Origin: Zingiber officinale
Lineage: Eukaryota > Streptophyta > Magnoliopsida > Zingiberales > Zingiberaceae
Direction: 5' to 3'
NCBI RefSeq assembly: GCF_018446385.1
Contig: NC_055988.1
Location: 165,862,209-165,926,208, forward strand
DNA: 64,000 nucleotides
The position numbers were made by a program, and so were the translations under genes. Below are positions 1 through 13,533 of this stretch, one piece after another. The stretch's first letter is position 1. Every line of letters begins with the position of its first letter. The notes beneath the pieces were generated by a model. That model saw only the letters and a program-made list of their open reading frames with translations. It did no database searches and was not told where the DNA came from.

Positions 1-758
1 GAATTTTATTCAAATCAATTCTAGAATTAACACATATTGATTAGTCATCCTTGGAAAAATGTGACTTGGGACTCGTTACTACACGTGTTGTCTTTATTTT
101 AGTTGAGTTCCTAATCTTAATTTATTTGATGTGCCACGTGACATGCAAAATGACTAACACCATTCACCCGAGGTCTTTTTGCTCCTTTTGTCCTGTAAGG
201 CAGGTTCATCCAATATGACAATAATTAACCTACAAAATAAAGTTAACACAATAATAATATGATTAATTTATGACTTAGACCATGCCCTCTATACCAAGAT
301 CTAGTCAGAGTCTCAATTTAGGTTTTCAAAATGGATCTAAATTAAACCGACGCCTACTGTCCCCTCAACCGGCACGCGTCCTCACTTAGTCAATCTCCTC
401 TAGTGACTTACCTTTACTTACCAAGTGTCAAGTTATCTCCTTGACGTCAATCTGACCCACCAGGTCTTCCTACCGATTTCGCACATCCGGATTTCGCCAA
501 TCGGGAATTGAACATCCTCATCTCTCATCGAAATCACAAATCCAGACTTCCTCTTTCCAGAATCTCACATCCGAACTTCACCAATCAGGAATCACACATC
601 CCGACTGGAATTCCTGCCTGGTGTCAGGTCCTATTGACCCATCAAGTTAGTCAACCCTACTCACTCGATAACAAGATTAGATCAATAACAAATCTAACTT
701 TAATACATTTGTCATTCATCAAAACTCAGGTTTGATCATTGGTGCCAAATGTACAAAC
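1..758 (-). mobile_element. LTR remnant, minus orientation, running off the window start
   Basis: Read on the minus strand, a purine-rich tract (GAGGGAGAGATTG, near 760-772) precedes sequence typical of the start of an LTR. The stretch around 292-325 matches, in inverted orientation, the stretch near 34985-35020 inside LTR F, so both belong to one LTR family. No coding potential is seen. The left end lies outside the window. Confidence 0.5.
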
Positions 759-842
759 AATCTCTCCCTCTTTAATGCAATAACAACCTGGGCAAAAGTT
801 AGAAAAACATGATTAGGGTTAAGAATTTCAAGATTTAGTTTA

Positions 843-2526
843 TGTTGGTGCAATCGACCTCCAAGGTTTTAATATTCGACAAATATGTTTATGTAAGTTT
901 AATGGAGTTTGATCATGGGAAGTCCTAGTCGTAGTTAGGCAAGGATGAGAAGTCAATCGAGTGACTAGTCCTAACTGCGGTTAGACAAGGGAAGTCCTAG
1001 TTGCAGGCTAGGCAAGAGAAATCTCGGTAGATCATGGAAGTCAGGTGGATTCGATAGGTCTGGAGGACTTAATCCATGGATAGTCAAATACTGAGTCTTG
1101 GTGAGTGAAGTCAGGTGGAGAAAATCCTAGGGGTGGTAACCTTAAATTCTGGTGAGTGAAGCCAGATGGAGACCTAGGAGGAGATAACCTTATGTAACGA
1201 GAAGTCTTAGAGGAGTGAACTCTAAACAAGGTTGATCGGATGGTTTCCGATCGACCGCGCTCGGTCGATCAGACCAACGGATCTCATTAAATCTAAGTTT
1301 AGATTTACCATAGTATTCTGTATTACTATTATTGTTGTTGGCTAATGTAGTATTGCAGGAAAAGTCTTAGTGGATCAAGCGATCACACACTGAGCAGACA
1401 AAGTCCAAACAGGTCTGGAGGACCAATGTTTGGCAGGTAAGTTGAGCTATACAACTGGAGGAGCGACAATAAAGTCGTGTTCTTGAAAGGAACAACCTAA
1501 GGTCGCTGATCTAACTGAAGAAACTGGGAAGGTTTCCAAATTGAGATCAAGACAGTTCTACTGTATAATATTGCTCATGCATTATATATATTACTGTGCT
1601 AACCTTTGTGTTGCAGGAATATTCTATTTAACTCTGTTTTATAGATCTGGCCTGATTAGTCGACCGAACCAGCTTGACTCAGATCAGAGATAAGTTCAGA
1701 CCAAAGCAAAGCACATTCCAATCTAAGCTTGATTGGTCGACCGAACCAAAAGATCGATCGACTGAACCCTGATGACTCAGCACAGATCATATCGAGCCAA
1801 AGAAAGAAGGAAGCTAGACTGATCTATCGACCTAACCATAGGATAGGTCAACCGAAAGATCATCACATTAATGGGTATTAAGTACAAATCTCGACGAACA
1901 GGGAAGTTCTCTGTTCGGTCGATCGAACAAAGGGATTGGTCGACTGAACCATTAAACATCATTAATGCTAAGGATCAGATCTCTGCGAAGATGGAAGGGA
2001 GCAGGTTCAGTCGATCGAACCCGTGGATCGGTCGACCGAACGTTGCCAAATCTTATAAAAAGAGCTCGAGGTCCGAGGCTCAAAAAAGAAGCAAGAAATT
2101 TGTTCAAAGTTCATCTCTGTGCAAGCTGTTGTACGTGCTACGACTACTCATCTTCATAAGCAAGCTACTACTTCAAGAAGTGTCGACCGAGCTACAACTT
2201 ATATATACTGTCGGCATAATTTTATATTGCTTGCATTGTACTTAATTCATGTAAGATAGTAGGTTGTTACTATCTTACTCATCTACATGTACGCACTGCT
2301 TATTTTTGTGGTTTTCGGAAAGAAGAGTTTTAGTGAATTGCCCAACGGTGCGATCAAAGATCGCGGGTCTTGGAGTAGGAGTCGACCTAGGCTCTGAACC
2401 AAGTAACCAAATGAGTCTTTTACTTTCTGCTGCATATTCTGATTGTGTTTAAAATACGAAAAGAAAAGTTTTTTAAAGTGTGATATTCACCCCCTCCCCC
2501 CTCTATCGCACTCTTTCGATTTTACA
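843..2526 (+). mobile_element. Solo LTR, 1684 bp, with 5-bp TSD
   Basis: The segment begins TGTTGGTGCAATCGACC and ends CGATTTTACA, so it has the TG...CA termini of an LTR. It is flanked by the identical 5-mer GTTTA at 838-842 and 2527-2531. No internal domain follows, so it is best read as a solo LTR left by LTR-LTR recombination. Its last 250 bases resemble the end of LTR F (36470-36708), including the 'ggagtaggagtc' block. Between 1230 and 2040 it holds many copies of the motif TCGACCGAACC and variants. The small ORFs here are not genes. Confidence 0.82.
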
Positions 2527-2531
2527 GTTTA

Positions 2532-3606
2532 TTTTTTTCTTACTTAACCCTTACCCTCCTCTTTAGACATTCATAAAAAATAATACAAATAAACATAGTA
2601 GATTATGAAAATTGTAATAAAACTTTAATAAGTATAAGACGTTAAAAAAAGTAGGTTTTATGGGAGGGAAGAGTTGATATAATTCTTAAAGAAATTTTTA
2701 AACTTTTCAAAAGGGTTTCAAAATGTTAAAAATTTCTAAAATAAATCTTTTTGCAAAGCTTAAACTATGAAAAAAGTTTAGAAATCATTTTGCAATATAA
2801 TTTTTAAAACACTTTAAAAAAATGTTGCATGGATATTGTAAAATAATTTAAAGTGTTTTCAAAGAAATTTTGCTAAGTAAAATAAGTTTGAAAGCATTAG
2901 AATCCTTTTAAATTTTTAAATTTTTTAAAAGTTTTCAATATTTTGAAAATTGACTTAACACAACATTTTGGACAAATAAATTTTAAAAGAATTATACAAA
3001 ATAGATTCAAAAATATTAGTTAAAAAAATAGTTTGTTTGAAAATTATGTTTTAAAATTTCAATTGTTCAAAGCTCACTTCAAAAGTATTTTCAAAAATAG
3101 ATTTTTCAAAGTAGAAAAACATATGTTTAAAAGAATATAAATTTTTGTAAAGCAAATATTTAAAGGGTATTTTTGAAAGTATTTTGCAAGCAATTTTGAA
3201 AGTGATATTTGCAACAAGGAAAAGAAATAAATTATTTTGAAAATCATTTTTAAATATCCTCTCTGAACTTGATATATTTAAAAATATTTATCTAAAAATT
3301 CAGCTTTAAATGTCTAACCGTTAGTTACTAACTAACTATTAGAAGATAACCGTATTCACTTGGTTAGTCAAATTAAGTAAATATATCTAGTTAGTGTTTG
3401 AGTAAAATAGATTACTTAACCTTATCACTGTAAGTTTGATAATTTTCACCCAAATTTGTATTGATGCACTGATATAAGCATCTGAAGTCTAAGCATGAAG
3501 CCTACGCATCTCACGTCATTCTAAGTTCTTTGAATACACAATAAAGATAAACTTAGTGTGTTTGTGAGATGCTCATTATCTAGATCTATAGGATCATGCT
3601 TTCTAT
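2532..3606. other. AT-rich sequence without recognised genes
   Basis: Very AT-rich, with many runs such as 'ttttaaaaa' and 'ttttgaaa'. No long ORF, splice-consistent exon or repeat boundary could be supported. It lies between the solo LTR and the 3' LTR of the minus-strand copia remnant. Confidence 0.6.
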
Positions 3607-4438
3607 TGTTAGTCTCTTGATGGTCAACAAGAGGGGGAGTGAATTGTCCTGCAAAAATAAACTCAACCCTTTCTCGACTTATAACTTAATTATGAACACT
3701 TGTATTAAAAAATAAGAGACTAATTAAAAAGACAGAGACACAAAGAGAATTACTTGGTTTGCAATCAGAAGATTGCTAATCCAAGGAAAATGAAGCGCAC
3801 TTAAGAAGATCTCCTTCGGGTGGAGTAGTCTCTTATAACGTTAATAGCTCACAATCAAATTAGAACGGGAAGAGAATGATTTACAAGTTGTTATCTGAAC
3901 TACTGAAATCAGGACTATTTTTATAGCTCTTTTCCGAGCGCCTGGAAGGGTTCCGGGAGCCTAGAGTGGGATAGAATTTTATCCCCGACGCATCGGTTAA
4001 CATCCACGTTGATCATGATAAAATTCGGGTTCCGGGCACCCGGAAGGGTTCCGGGCCCTCTGCTCGGGTTCTGCTCGCCTCGGTCCGGGTCTTCCACTCC
4101 GGCTCCGCTCGCTTGGGTGATTTCGACCATCCAAAATAGGGCTCACCTAAATCCAACTTCCGACCTTCTTGAGCAGTCTTCCGCTCCGACTTCTCGTTCC
4201 TCGGAAACGTCGCACGCTTCCTTCTCGTCCGCCAGCGTACTCTTCCGCAGCACCTCGTCCATTGGACGCACCGAGCCTGTCGGTTCTCTCCCATATCATC
4301 CTTCTCGCTAACTGCGTCTTTCACTCGACTTCTTGTACTCCTAAGTTCCTGCATACTTAGACATAAGGCATCAAATAACAACAGAGCCTAACTTAACTCG
4401 GTTGATCACATCAAAACCTCCACGGGGTACTTACATCA
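3607..4438 (-). repeat. LTR of the D/E copia family (3' LTR of the minus-strand remnant)
   Basis: On the minus strand it starts TGATGTAAGTACCCCG and ends GAGACTAACA. It shares ordered blocks with the 5' LTR fragment at 6785-7007, with LTR D (19.3 and 33.3 kb) and with LTR E (35.1 kb): the 'ggagcggaagactgctc' block, the 'GTGGATAAAATT'-like block, a TATA box, and the 'CCTTGGATTAGCAA' block. The GC-rich part at 3920-4360 produces overlapping spurious ORFs on both strands. Confidence 0.65.
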
Positions 4439-5800
4439 ATGAGTACGATCTAGGCTAAGGCCAAAATATTTTTGCAGCACTAGAGAAATGAAATTTTTTT
4501 AGAAAACATAAGTAAATCATTTTCCTATATTTTGAAAATTACTTGAATTAACCTAAAATCTTAGTTTTCAAGAAAAAAAACTTATAATTACTTTACAGAG
4601 TTTGCAAATGTAATAAATTTTGAAGGAATTAATTACTAAGTTGAAATTATTCTTTGTATTCATTGGTATTATTAAATAAATTATTTAATTATGAAGTTTA
4701 ATTAAGTTTGATTATTTAACTGGTATTATTTTACTTAAGAGTCATTTTGAATTAATCAATCATTAATTAAATTTTGATTAATTATTAACTAAGTTTTAAA
4801 TTTAAGTTAATTAAATTTTAATTGGTTTGTTTAATTAAGATTTTAGTTTTAATTTAGTTAATTTAATTAATTTAAATAAACTTTAGGTTTATATTTATTT
4901 AAGTAATGTAAGTTGAATTAGTTTTTTTTAAGATCTTACTAGATTTAATTAATATTTTGGTATAAGTTTTAGTTAAATTTTTAAGTTTAAGTTTAAATTT
5001 TAAGTTTAATTTAATTTAACTTACTTTAATTTATTTATTTTTATTTAATTTTATTTTATTTTAATTTATTTTGATTTGATTTAATTTAATTTGATATAAT
5101 TTAATTTAATTTAAATTTTTATTTTTATTCATCTCACCCGATATATATTTTCAATCAGGAGAATCATATAATTTTGTGAGATGAGTTAGATTAAATTTTA
5201 GAGTTTGATTTAACTTGTGTTAAATTCAAGTTTAGTTTTAGGTTTAACAAACAGACATGTTTTAAATAAATTTCTAAGTTGTGGTGAGTCACTTGGACAT
5301 CATTAGAGTAACCACGCCTTCAAAAATTTTCAAATAGTCATATACACTGAACTTAATACTAAACTTTGGTTAACCAGTTAGGATTAGTAAGGGCAGCTTC
5401 AGTTAGTTCTACTAAGCAAAATGTATCATGTCGAAGCCATATCTTCCTAGACATGCATAGACAAAGCTTCCCTAACCTACTATCATCCGAAACTTTTTCA
5501 GTATCGTTTATTAAGTTAAACTTTTATCTCTATTTATCCTAGTCCTAATTACCCAGGTGGGTAAATTATTATTTTGGAAGTGTCAACTAATTTAAAGTCT
5601 TCCCTTGAATTATTGAATTTTGAGTTTAGGTTTTAGGTTTGTGTCAATTTGCTTTAATTTAGGTTTAGTTTTTTTATTTTATTTTATTTTTTATGTTTGA
5701 ATTTAATTTTGAAGGTTTAATTTTTGAAATTAAGAGTGAGTTATTTGGTTTATTTTGATTTAAGTAGTGACTTTTATTTTTTTTACATAATATTGATTAA
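4439..5800. other. AT-rich degraded interior, no genes seen
   Basis: Dominated by 'ttaattaaatttaattt' style sequence (4600-5110). It probably represents decayed or replaced interior of the minus-strand copia remnant. No coding region can be supported. Confidence 0.5.
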
Positions 5801-7024
5801 GTCCTACTTGCATGGTTAAACACGCTTTCGGAACTCAAGTTTTAGTTAATTTTTTATCTTGAATTAGAGTTAAAAATGATTTAAATGTAGAGTTAGACTT
5901 GTATCTAAGTTCGAATTTATTGTACACAACTCTTTGGGATCCAAGTATCATATTTAGATACTTGGATTCTGAGGTAAACTTTTCCAACTGTTCTTTTAAC
6001 TCTTTAACTTGACTTTTCAAGATAGAATTTTTTTCTCAAGATTTGTAGCTTGAGTTGAATTTCTATCTTAAACTTGGTCAGTTAAGAAGATCAAGCTCAG
6101 TTGTTCCTTAAAGATGTTATTTTCCTTAAAGAGGAGTTTAACGTGTTCCTAAGTTTTTGTTAATTTTTTATTTAAACAGGAAATAATTTTAAAAAAAACT
6201 ACGGTATAATTAAATGTTACCCCAGTTGGTTCGTCCGGACCGGATGCGGATCCGTTGCTTGACTCATATTCAGACTCTTCTTCTTGATTTGATTCGCCTA
6301 TGATTGAGCACGATGTAGCTAGTTTGTTTTGGTTTGTAAGCTTTCGATCCGTCCAAGGAAGACTTGTCCTAATTCACCTTTTCTCCTTCCTGCATTTTGA
6401 TGTTCAGTAATTTATTCAAAGGTGAATACCTTTCTGTTACCTTTGCCTCGTTTGTTCCTTCGTGTAACTCGATGAGTTTATTCCAAAGTTCCTTTACATT
6501 TTTGTATGGACCAATGCGATTCAGTTCTTCTTTCGTGAGTTTGTTTAATGCTTTTGAGTTGATATGGGCTTTCTTCTTATCTTGTAGACTCTATCTTTTT
6601 AGATCGAGTGGTACTTTGGTTGCTTCATCTATAGGCACGTGATACCTTTGTCGGATGGTGAACCACTGCTCAATGTCTGTCTTCAAATAGACCTACATTT
6701 TCTTCTTCTAATACGGAAAATCATTTTCTTTGAAGAGAGGAGGACGAGCGGTGCTAAATCCCTGAAGTTGGGTCATTGATTACTGAAATGTCGCGCGCCT
6801 CCTTCTCGTCCGCCTGTGTACTCTTCCGCAGCACCTCGTACCTCAGACGCACCAAGCCCGTCAGCTCTCTCCGTGTCGTCCTTCTCGCTAGTTGCGTCTT
6901 TTGCTCGACCCCCTATGCTCCTAAGCTCCTGCACACTTAGACACAAGGTTAAAGCACCACAGAGCCTAACTTGTTGATCGCATCAAAACAACCTTGGGGT
7001 TCCAACAAGTACAACTCTGTTTGA

Positions 7025-8272
7025 TTAAAAAATAATGCAAAAGTCATACTTACTTAACAGTGATCTAGGCACTAGATTCTTCTGAACCTCTGAAACATAC
7101 AACATATTGTTCAGAGTAAGGTTCTTGCCCGAGGTCATCTGCAGCACCACTTTTCCTTGGCCCGTGATATTCGAGATTGCTGAGTTCCCTATGAAAAATT
7201 TGTCTCCATTGATTTCTTCGAAGTTGTGGAGCAGCTCTTTATTACAGTAAACATATCTGGTGGCTCCAATATCAATCCACCATTGTTGTGGGTTCGAACC
7301 GACCAAATTCAATTTGAAGACAACAACGCAAAGGTCATCCATTTCTAGTCCTTTGTTCAGGTTAACTTCCTGCTTCTTCTTCATCTTTCTGCATTCCAAA
7401 GATTTGTGAATGACTCGACCATAGTTGAAACATTTCCTAGAGAATTTCTTAATGCCTCCTCTGAGTCCCATCTTGGAAGTGTTGGGGTTCTTCTATTTTG
7501 AGTTGTGATTGTGCTTGACCATGTTGACTTTCACAGTAGTATGAGAGAATAGCTTTCTCTCTGAACTCTTGTTTCTTCTTTGATGTGAAGTTTAACAATG
7601 GATTCCTCTATATTCATCTCCTTCTGCTTGTGCTCCAAGTAGTTCTTGAAGTCCTTCCAGCCTGGAGGCAGCTCTTCAATGATAGCAGTCACCTGGAATG
7701 TTTCACTGAGAACCATCCCTTCTAAGTGAATCTCGTGCAAGATCACTCGAAGCTCCTGGACTTGGCTGATCAAAATCTTGGAGTCAACCATCTTGTAATC
7801 CAGGAATCGACCCATAATGAATTTCTTGGCCCCTATATCCTCCATCTTATACTTCCTGTACAGGGACTCCCACAATGCCTTAGTTGTTATCTTCGTGCTA
7901 TACACAACGTACAACAAGTCGACAAGACAGTTGAGGATGTAGTTTCGACAAAGGAACTTAGAATGAGTCCATGCCTCCATTGTACTGATGGTATGAACAT
8001 CAGCATCCTCACCATGCGTGAGGGGGGGGGGGGGGGGGGGGGGCCTTTGGTTAAGAACCGAGCCAGATTAAGTATGGTCAAGTAAAAGAGTATCTTCTGC
8101 TGCACCTCTTGAAGTTCAATCTAGTGAACTTCTCTGGCCTTTCCCCATGGTTAATTGACACAATTTCAATCAGGGTAAAGGGGGTCTTAATGTGTTGAGT
8201 TTGTTGTACTTCAACACTTTGTTCTATGACCATCTCAACATAACCAAAATCTGTTTCAAGATTGTTGGACAA
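7025..8272 (-). pseudogene. Copia gag-protease remnant (second element)
   Basis: Minus-strand pieces make up the start of a Ty1/copia polyprotein. They include a gag N-terminus (8272-8078, 'NHGERPEKFTRLNFKR'), a UBN2-type gag body (7980-7531, with ALWESLYRKY, GRFLDYKMVDSK and PGWKDFKNYLEHKQKEM), a zinc knuckle that has lost its second Cys and its spacing (CFNYGRVIHKSLEC near 7425), and an aspartic protease start (WWIDIGATRYVYCNKELL near 7283, where the family has D-S-G-A). Frames change at a run of 22 G at 8022-8043 and again near 7500. The sequence is cut at about 7010, next to the other remnant's LTR start. No integrase or reverse transcriptase remains. Confidence 0.82.
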
Positions 8273-8289
8273 TCTGCCAAAGATTTTGA

Positions 8290-8940
8290 GAAATTAGTCA
8301 AATTTAAATTACATTGAATTAAATTTAACTTATTTGTCGAGATAACCTAAGTAGATAATCTCAGGCTACCAGCAAGGGCTGGTTTATGCCAAGTGCGAAC
8401 TACAGAGTGGCTGAGCGAGCAGTGCAAGCAGTGCAGCAGAGTGGCTAATTGGGCCGAGTGGCAGTGCGATCGAGTCATAGAGAGGTTGATCAAGCCGAGT
8501 GGTTGACCAGGCAGAGCAGTAGATCGGGTAGTACAGTCGACCGGGCAGAGTAGTAGATCAGACCGACAAGGTCGAGTGGCTAACCGAGCACAACAACCGA
8601 TCAGGTCAAGTGGCTGACCAAGCAGAGCAGGCTAACAGTAGAAGGTAAGGCGGCCTAAAGGCAGAGCAAACCAAGCGACAGAGCAGCTCGAGCGGGCGAA
8701 GCGGACTGAGACCTGTGATTGACATAGTTTCCTTGAAACAGATTCGGCCCACCTTCGACTGTGCTTCAAGGTTTTCTCGAATCGTCTGTTTTCCAGGATA
8801 CAACGATTATCCGTGATGCACCCCACAAATTAATGATAGTCGGTGACCATCAATAGTTGACCATTACTATCCGGGAGGTTACTAAATCGTCTTTACCAAT
8901 AGTTAATGCTTCCGTTATCTTCTTGGGTAAATTTTATCGG
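8290..8940. repeat. LTR-like repeat, copy 1 of a family also at 40.06-40.74 kb
   Basis: It shares ordered blocks with 40060-40740: 'gacctgagcagataatctca'-like sequence, 'agggctg', an interior of degenerate 'gagcaggc/gaccgagc' short repeats, then 'ccttgaaacagatt', 'cgactgtgctt' and 'cgtctgttt'. It adjoins the copia gag remnant, so it may be that element's LTR, but the boundaries are not clear. Confidence 0.55.
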
Positions 8941-11486
8941 GACCGATCTGGCATTCCGTGCACGCAGATCGTGCTCACATATGAGTCAACTTGATTCAGT
9001 TAACTTGATTCCAAAATCAACTAGAAAGCAACTTTGGGCCAGTGACATAACTACTTAGAGCTACCCACGAGTCTGGTCCAAATCAAGTTCTACTCAAAAC
9101 CGAGTCAATTACCTGCTGACTCGATTTAATGGGTCCAACCTTGTAACCAACTCATTAAGGGTCAGCGCCAAATGAATTGATGATTAATCGATGGTTAGTC
9201 GACAGTTCAATTATTTTTTTAATTATTAATTTTATATTAGATTTTTTCAATTATAACCCTCATTTGATAATATTAATGGTGTAGATCAATATAAATAAGC
9301 CATTTGTTTTAAATTTTCCAATATGAGACTATTCTACTTTCTATTAAAGTTAAACAAACCTATTTATCTTAAATTCTCTAACGTAGGATTATCTGTAATT
9401 TATTTAATTTATTAATCTCATTTAACACTTTTAATAAGTTACTAATTGATTTTATTTTATTTTTTATTTATTAAATTGAGTTTATAGAGATTATTTAACT
9501 TGTATGATATATCCAATAACAAATTTATCAAAAGATATAATTTGTTCAATAATAAAATTATATATATAATGAAGACTTTCAATAATAAAATTATATATAT
9601 AATGAAGACTATGATTGAACCTATAAAATTAGTCAAACCTAACATTTATATGATATATGTCTTATCACTCTAAAATATAAAAAAATTAATATCAGATAAA
9701 AAATGATAGCTCAGGATTTAATATAATATTCTTCTTGATTTGATTTATTTGGAATCCCGATTTTTTTGAAGCTCAAACAATAATGATTGAACGAAAGTTA
9801 CAAAAATGCATAAAAAAATGTAACTTTCAAAGAATGAAGTAGACAATTTTAATACCAAATAGAAACAAACGAACTACGTGAATTTAATTTCCTCGTACTC
9901 TAAGTGAATATCATATCAACAACTTAAATAAGTTCACACGTTTTTAAATTTTTTATTTTTTCACATTTACAAATTTAAAAATATTTTAAACAAATAAAGT
10001 ATAAATAATAAACTTGAATCATCATGAATTGTGAATCGAACCATGACCGATGATTCCAAATCACAAATAATCACCACCTTTGAAGGTTAAAGTAAAAGGT
10101 CGGGATTTTTTTAATCGCCGAGTTAGTGACTCTGAACCGTCAAATCGACGGGTCGAACCATGGTCAGGTACAGGCTTAACATCGTCTCATTGAATCCAAC
10201 AATAACATTATCGACCACCATCAATCTCCAGTCCATGATCTCTTTCATAAGTTTGTACGTTGCTTCTTTTATCTACTCTCACAGGGCCCAGTGAGAAATA
10301 AGGTCCAAACTCAAAAGGTTTTCAAAAGGTTTAGGACGTAGGACTATGAGGAGTCTAGCAACTAAACAACCCTGTTTGTGTGGAGTAGCTTATAAGCAAA
10401 TGGCCAACACTGGCTTGTGTATGCTCTAAGCCACCACTCAGCCCTTGCTTCCTAACCTACAACACAAAGCCACGTCTCTATGGCTAAAAGCCCTAAATAT
10501 CTGTAAAGATTAAACAAATATTTCTTTTCTGTCTTCATCAATGATTGCCTATCTTTCCTCATTTTGCTCCAGAACTTGGTTAACAGTTATAAGTGCTGAG
10601 AATGAATGCCCACTTAGAGACTTAGATCAGTAATCCGATGAACAGAGCACAGGAAGAATGAACATATATACCTTTAGAGAAACTTGACATAAACTCCACT
10701 GAGAGTCATTGCCAGTGCAGCTCTATGTAGTGGAAGGGGCCAACTGATCTGTCTCAAGTGCCCATAGCTGTCTTCAGAAATCTTTTAGTTCAAGTAAAGT
10801 TGGCTTGGGGGGTCATGGAGTAAGTGGTCATCCTCCTCCTCTTCGTCGATCCAAAGCTGGTATAAAACAACCTGGAGACTAAAAAAAAGTTGAATGTGAG
10901 AGAGACTTGGAGACAGTTTTCCAAGAATGAGAAAGAATTAAAGCCAACAACATGGTTTTGTGCAAGACACAGTGAGGTAATTCCCACAGGTAAAGAGAAA
11001 ACATCGTTTTGTTTATCTATATAAATTCAGCAACTACCTTAAGCAATTTATAGTTGTAAACTTCGATTAATGATATATAACAAAGATTTCTTAGCCTAGA
11101 GAAGAAATTTCATTTTGTTTGTTGTGAAAAGTATTCAATAGCAATCTTAATTCTACTTTAACCTGTTCTTGGTGTGAAGAATACTTCAAGAAGTACTACA
11201 AGATGAAAGAAATATAATAAAAATGAGCGAAACAATTTTTTTTCTTTTTTGAATATAAACCAAGCAAACAAACATGAAATTCCAGATAATATCAGCTAGT
11301 AGATTATGAGCTAGTAAGTTCTAGACTGTTAACATGATATACCATGGAGCTCTAAGAATCCATGAAAGATTGAATACTCACTTTGCATTATCGAGCTTCA
11401 AGAGAACAAGAGAGCTGTGCATGGTGATAAGTGTCTAAAAGTTTAATTGTTTCATTTATTTCTGTTGAATCAAGTGATCGCTAGAG
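8941..11486. other. Intergenic sequence upstream of the IQD gene
   Basis: No gene is supported. A 31-bp unit (aataataaaattatatatat, followed by aatgaagact) is repeated in tandem at about 9549-9612. The part nearest the IQD start (about 10300-11486) should contain its promoter and any 5' UTR exon, but no convincing TATA box or leader splice site could be fixed by eye. Confidence 0.5.
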
Positions 11487-13533
11487 ATGGGCAAGACATC
11501 GGGTTGGTTTACGCTCATCAAAAGAGCCTTCACTTCGAGCTCTAAGGATAAATTGGTCCAGACAAGTACCCCAATCCAAGTAAGTCGAACTAAAGGTGCC
11601 CTTAGATTCAGACAGTTCCTAAATGTGATCTTTGTGACTGCAGTACTCACAGGACAAGCAAAAAAGAGAGAAGAAAAAGTGGGCATTTAGTAAATCCAAC
11701 CATGATGACAATGGTTCCTTCATTCAAATGCATAGACAACAAAACATAATTGAGCGAATACTGGAGGATGTTCAAAATGAGCAACACCAACAACATAGAG
11801 TGCAGCAAGTGCTCCCCAAGAAGGCTCAACAATCGAAATCGCCTGCAAGAAAACCAAGGACTGCTCCCAACTATGCCCACATTTCAGCAATCAAAATCCA
11901 AGCAGCATATAGAGGTTACAGGGTAAGCTCAATCTGTTTGTCATGCATCAAACAACCTTTTAGCATTAATAAGGATCGGCCAATACATACGATCCCTTGT
12001 TGGATTAGTAAGTAATGTTCATACCTATCATGTTTCTTGAAATTTAAAAACATGCATCGACCTAATCTTGATATATCAGAACATAAATGCAAACAGAAGA
12101 GAACTCTAGCCATGCAACTAACAATGAGTATGCGATAACACAAATTCCAACAATATGATCACAAGATAAGAAATTGTTTCACAAGGAACATTCCCAGAAC
12201 CAAGAGTTCAAGTTGTGCCAATTAATAAGATTGCTATTCTTTTTATTCATTTCATCTCCCTGTTCTTCTGCAAGAAAAAATGTTCCAAAACACCATACAA
12301 GTTTTCTCTGAGGAAATAATATTCTTGCTTTTTGACCTGGAGCTCTATCTTCCATAAATTTTCTAAATGTTTCATAGAATCCTAGTTCCACTTGTATACA
12401 AGTCATTCAACAACAACAATCCTTCCAATAAACAGGCTAGAAGGAGCTACCGAGCATTGAAGGGTCTAATGAGACTGCAGAGAGCGATAAGAAATCAAAG
12501 AGTGAAACAACAGACGACAAACACCCTAAGATGTATGCGAATGCTAGTTCGAGTGCAGTTGCAAATAAGAGACAGAAGGCTGAAGATGATGGAGAACGGA
12601 AGCCTCCAACTCCACCAGGCTCTGCCAAAGAACGATGAGTCAGAGAGCAACTTTGGTGGCTGGAGTGTCGCTCGCCAAGTGAGAATTGTCCTCGTCTGAC
12701 GTTCCCAATCTCGTTTATTGGATAGTATGAACTTGTAATGGTCTTGCAGACTGAAGGAGAAGGGTTTGAAGGGTTTGAAGGAGAATGGGAAGATAGTGTT
12801 CTCACGAAAGAGGAGCTGGAAGCAAGGATAAGAAGAAAGGTGGAAGCAACCATCAAGAGGGAGAGGGCATTGGCTTATGCTTACACCCACCAGGTACGAT
12901 CGTTCCATCAGACGACTCAAATTGTTCATGTTAAAGATTGACAGTAACTTGCCTCAGCTGTTGAAGATGACACCCAAATCTGCTAAGGCCATGTTGATCG
13001 ATCTCCGCACCCGTAGAGCCCCGTGGTGGTGGTCTTCGTTGGAAAGCCAACTCGCCACCAACAACATCGAAGTTGTGCCACCTTCACAAAACTCGTCGCA
13101 TCTCCATACACCACGAACAGCTACCACAGTGCATGCCAAAGCCACCACCCGTCGGCCGCGTAGCTCTCACTACGCGCGGTTGAAGCCGGAGTACGCCGAC
13201 GACGCAAGCCTCGTGAGTTGCCCACCCTTGGCCGTGCCCAACTACATGACGACCACTGTCTCGGCCCAAGCCAAGGCGAGAAGCCACCGGGCATTTGGGA
13301 CGGTCCCCGGCCCGGAGAAGAAGAGATTTTCATTCGGTCTTGGCCAGACTATCGGGGCCCTGTTTGCCGGCAAGGAGGCCAACAGAAGAGGTTGTGACGG
13401 CAGTTGTAGTGGGCGAAGGAGTGTGAGAATACAAGAGAGGCATAGGTCGACACAGTCAATAAGCAGCATGAGCATGGACTCCATCATGTCTCTGCCCACT
13501 GGAAGGGTTGGTGGTAGGAGGAACTATAAATAG
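11487..13533 (+). CDS. IQD: IQ67-domain (IQD) calmodulin-binding protein, 5 exons
   Basis: IQD proteins are plant scaffold proteins that bind calmodulin and often associate with microtubules and membranes. Exons, all joined in phase 0: 11487-11579, 11653-11922, 12436-12678, 12750-12893 and 12958-13533, giving about 441 residues. The start MGKTSGWFTLIKRAF is the usual IQD N-terminus. A basic stretch (KREKKKW) opens exon 2. The IQ motif IKIQAAYRGYR lies near residues 111-121 and continues as ARRSYRALKGLMRLQRAIR in exon 3. The intron falls after codon 16 of the IQ67 region, as is conserved in the family. CMRMLVRVQLQIRDRR supplies the next IQ-like repeat. Exons 4-5 carry ERALAYAYTHQ and APWWWSSLESQL, also typical. 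The C-terminus is basic and Ser-rich. No disrupting mutation was found. The family is clear; the orthologue number is not. Confidence 0.93.

Larger units (their letters stand above)
3607..7007 (-). mobile_element. Degraded copia-type LTR retrotransposon (minus strand)
   Basis: Read on the minus strand, the 5' end is at 7007 (TGTTGGAACCCCAAGG). The LTR sequence is cut at about 6785 and runs directly into a gag remnant at about 6780-5820. The gag has stop codons but recognisable copia gag segments (DIEQWFTI near 6690, KELWNKLIELHEGTNEAKV near 6480, and a C-terminal segment with LKEQLEKF and YNKFELRYKSN at 6020-5835). No protease or polymerase is visible. A second LTR-like block at 4438-3607 has a TATA box (GCTATAAAAATAG, near 3924-3936 on the plus map) and ends AGAGACTAACA. 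It is homologous to LTRs D and E. The flanking 5-mers do not match, so the outer boundaries are eroded or composite. Confidence 0.7.
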
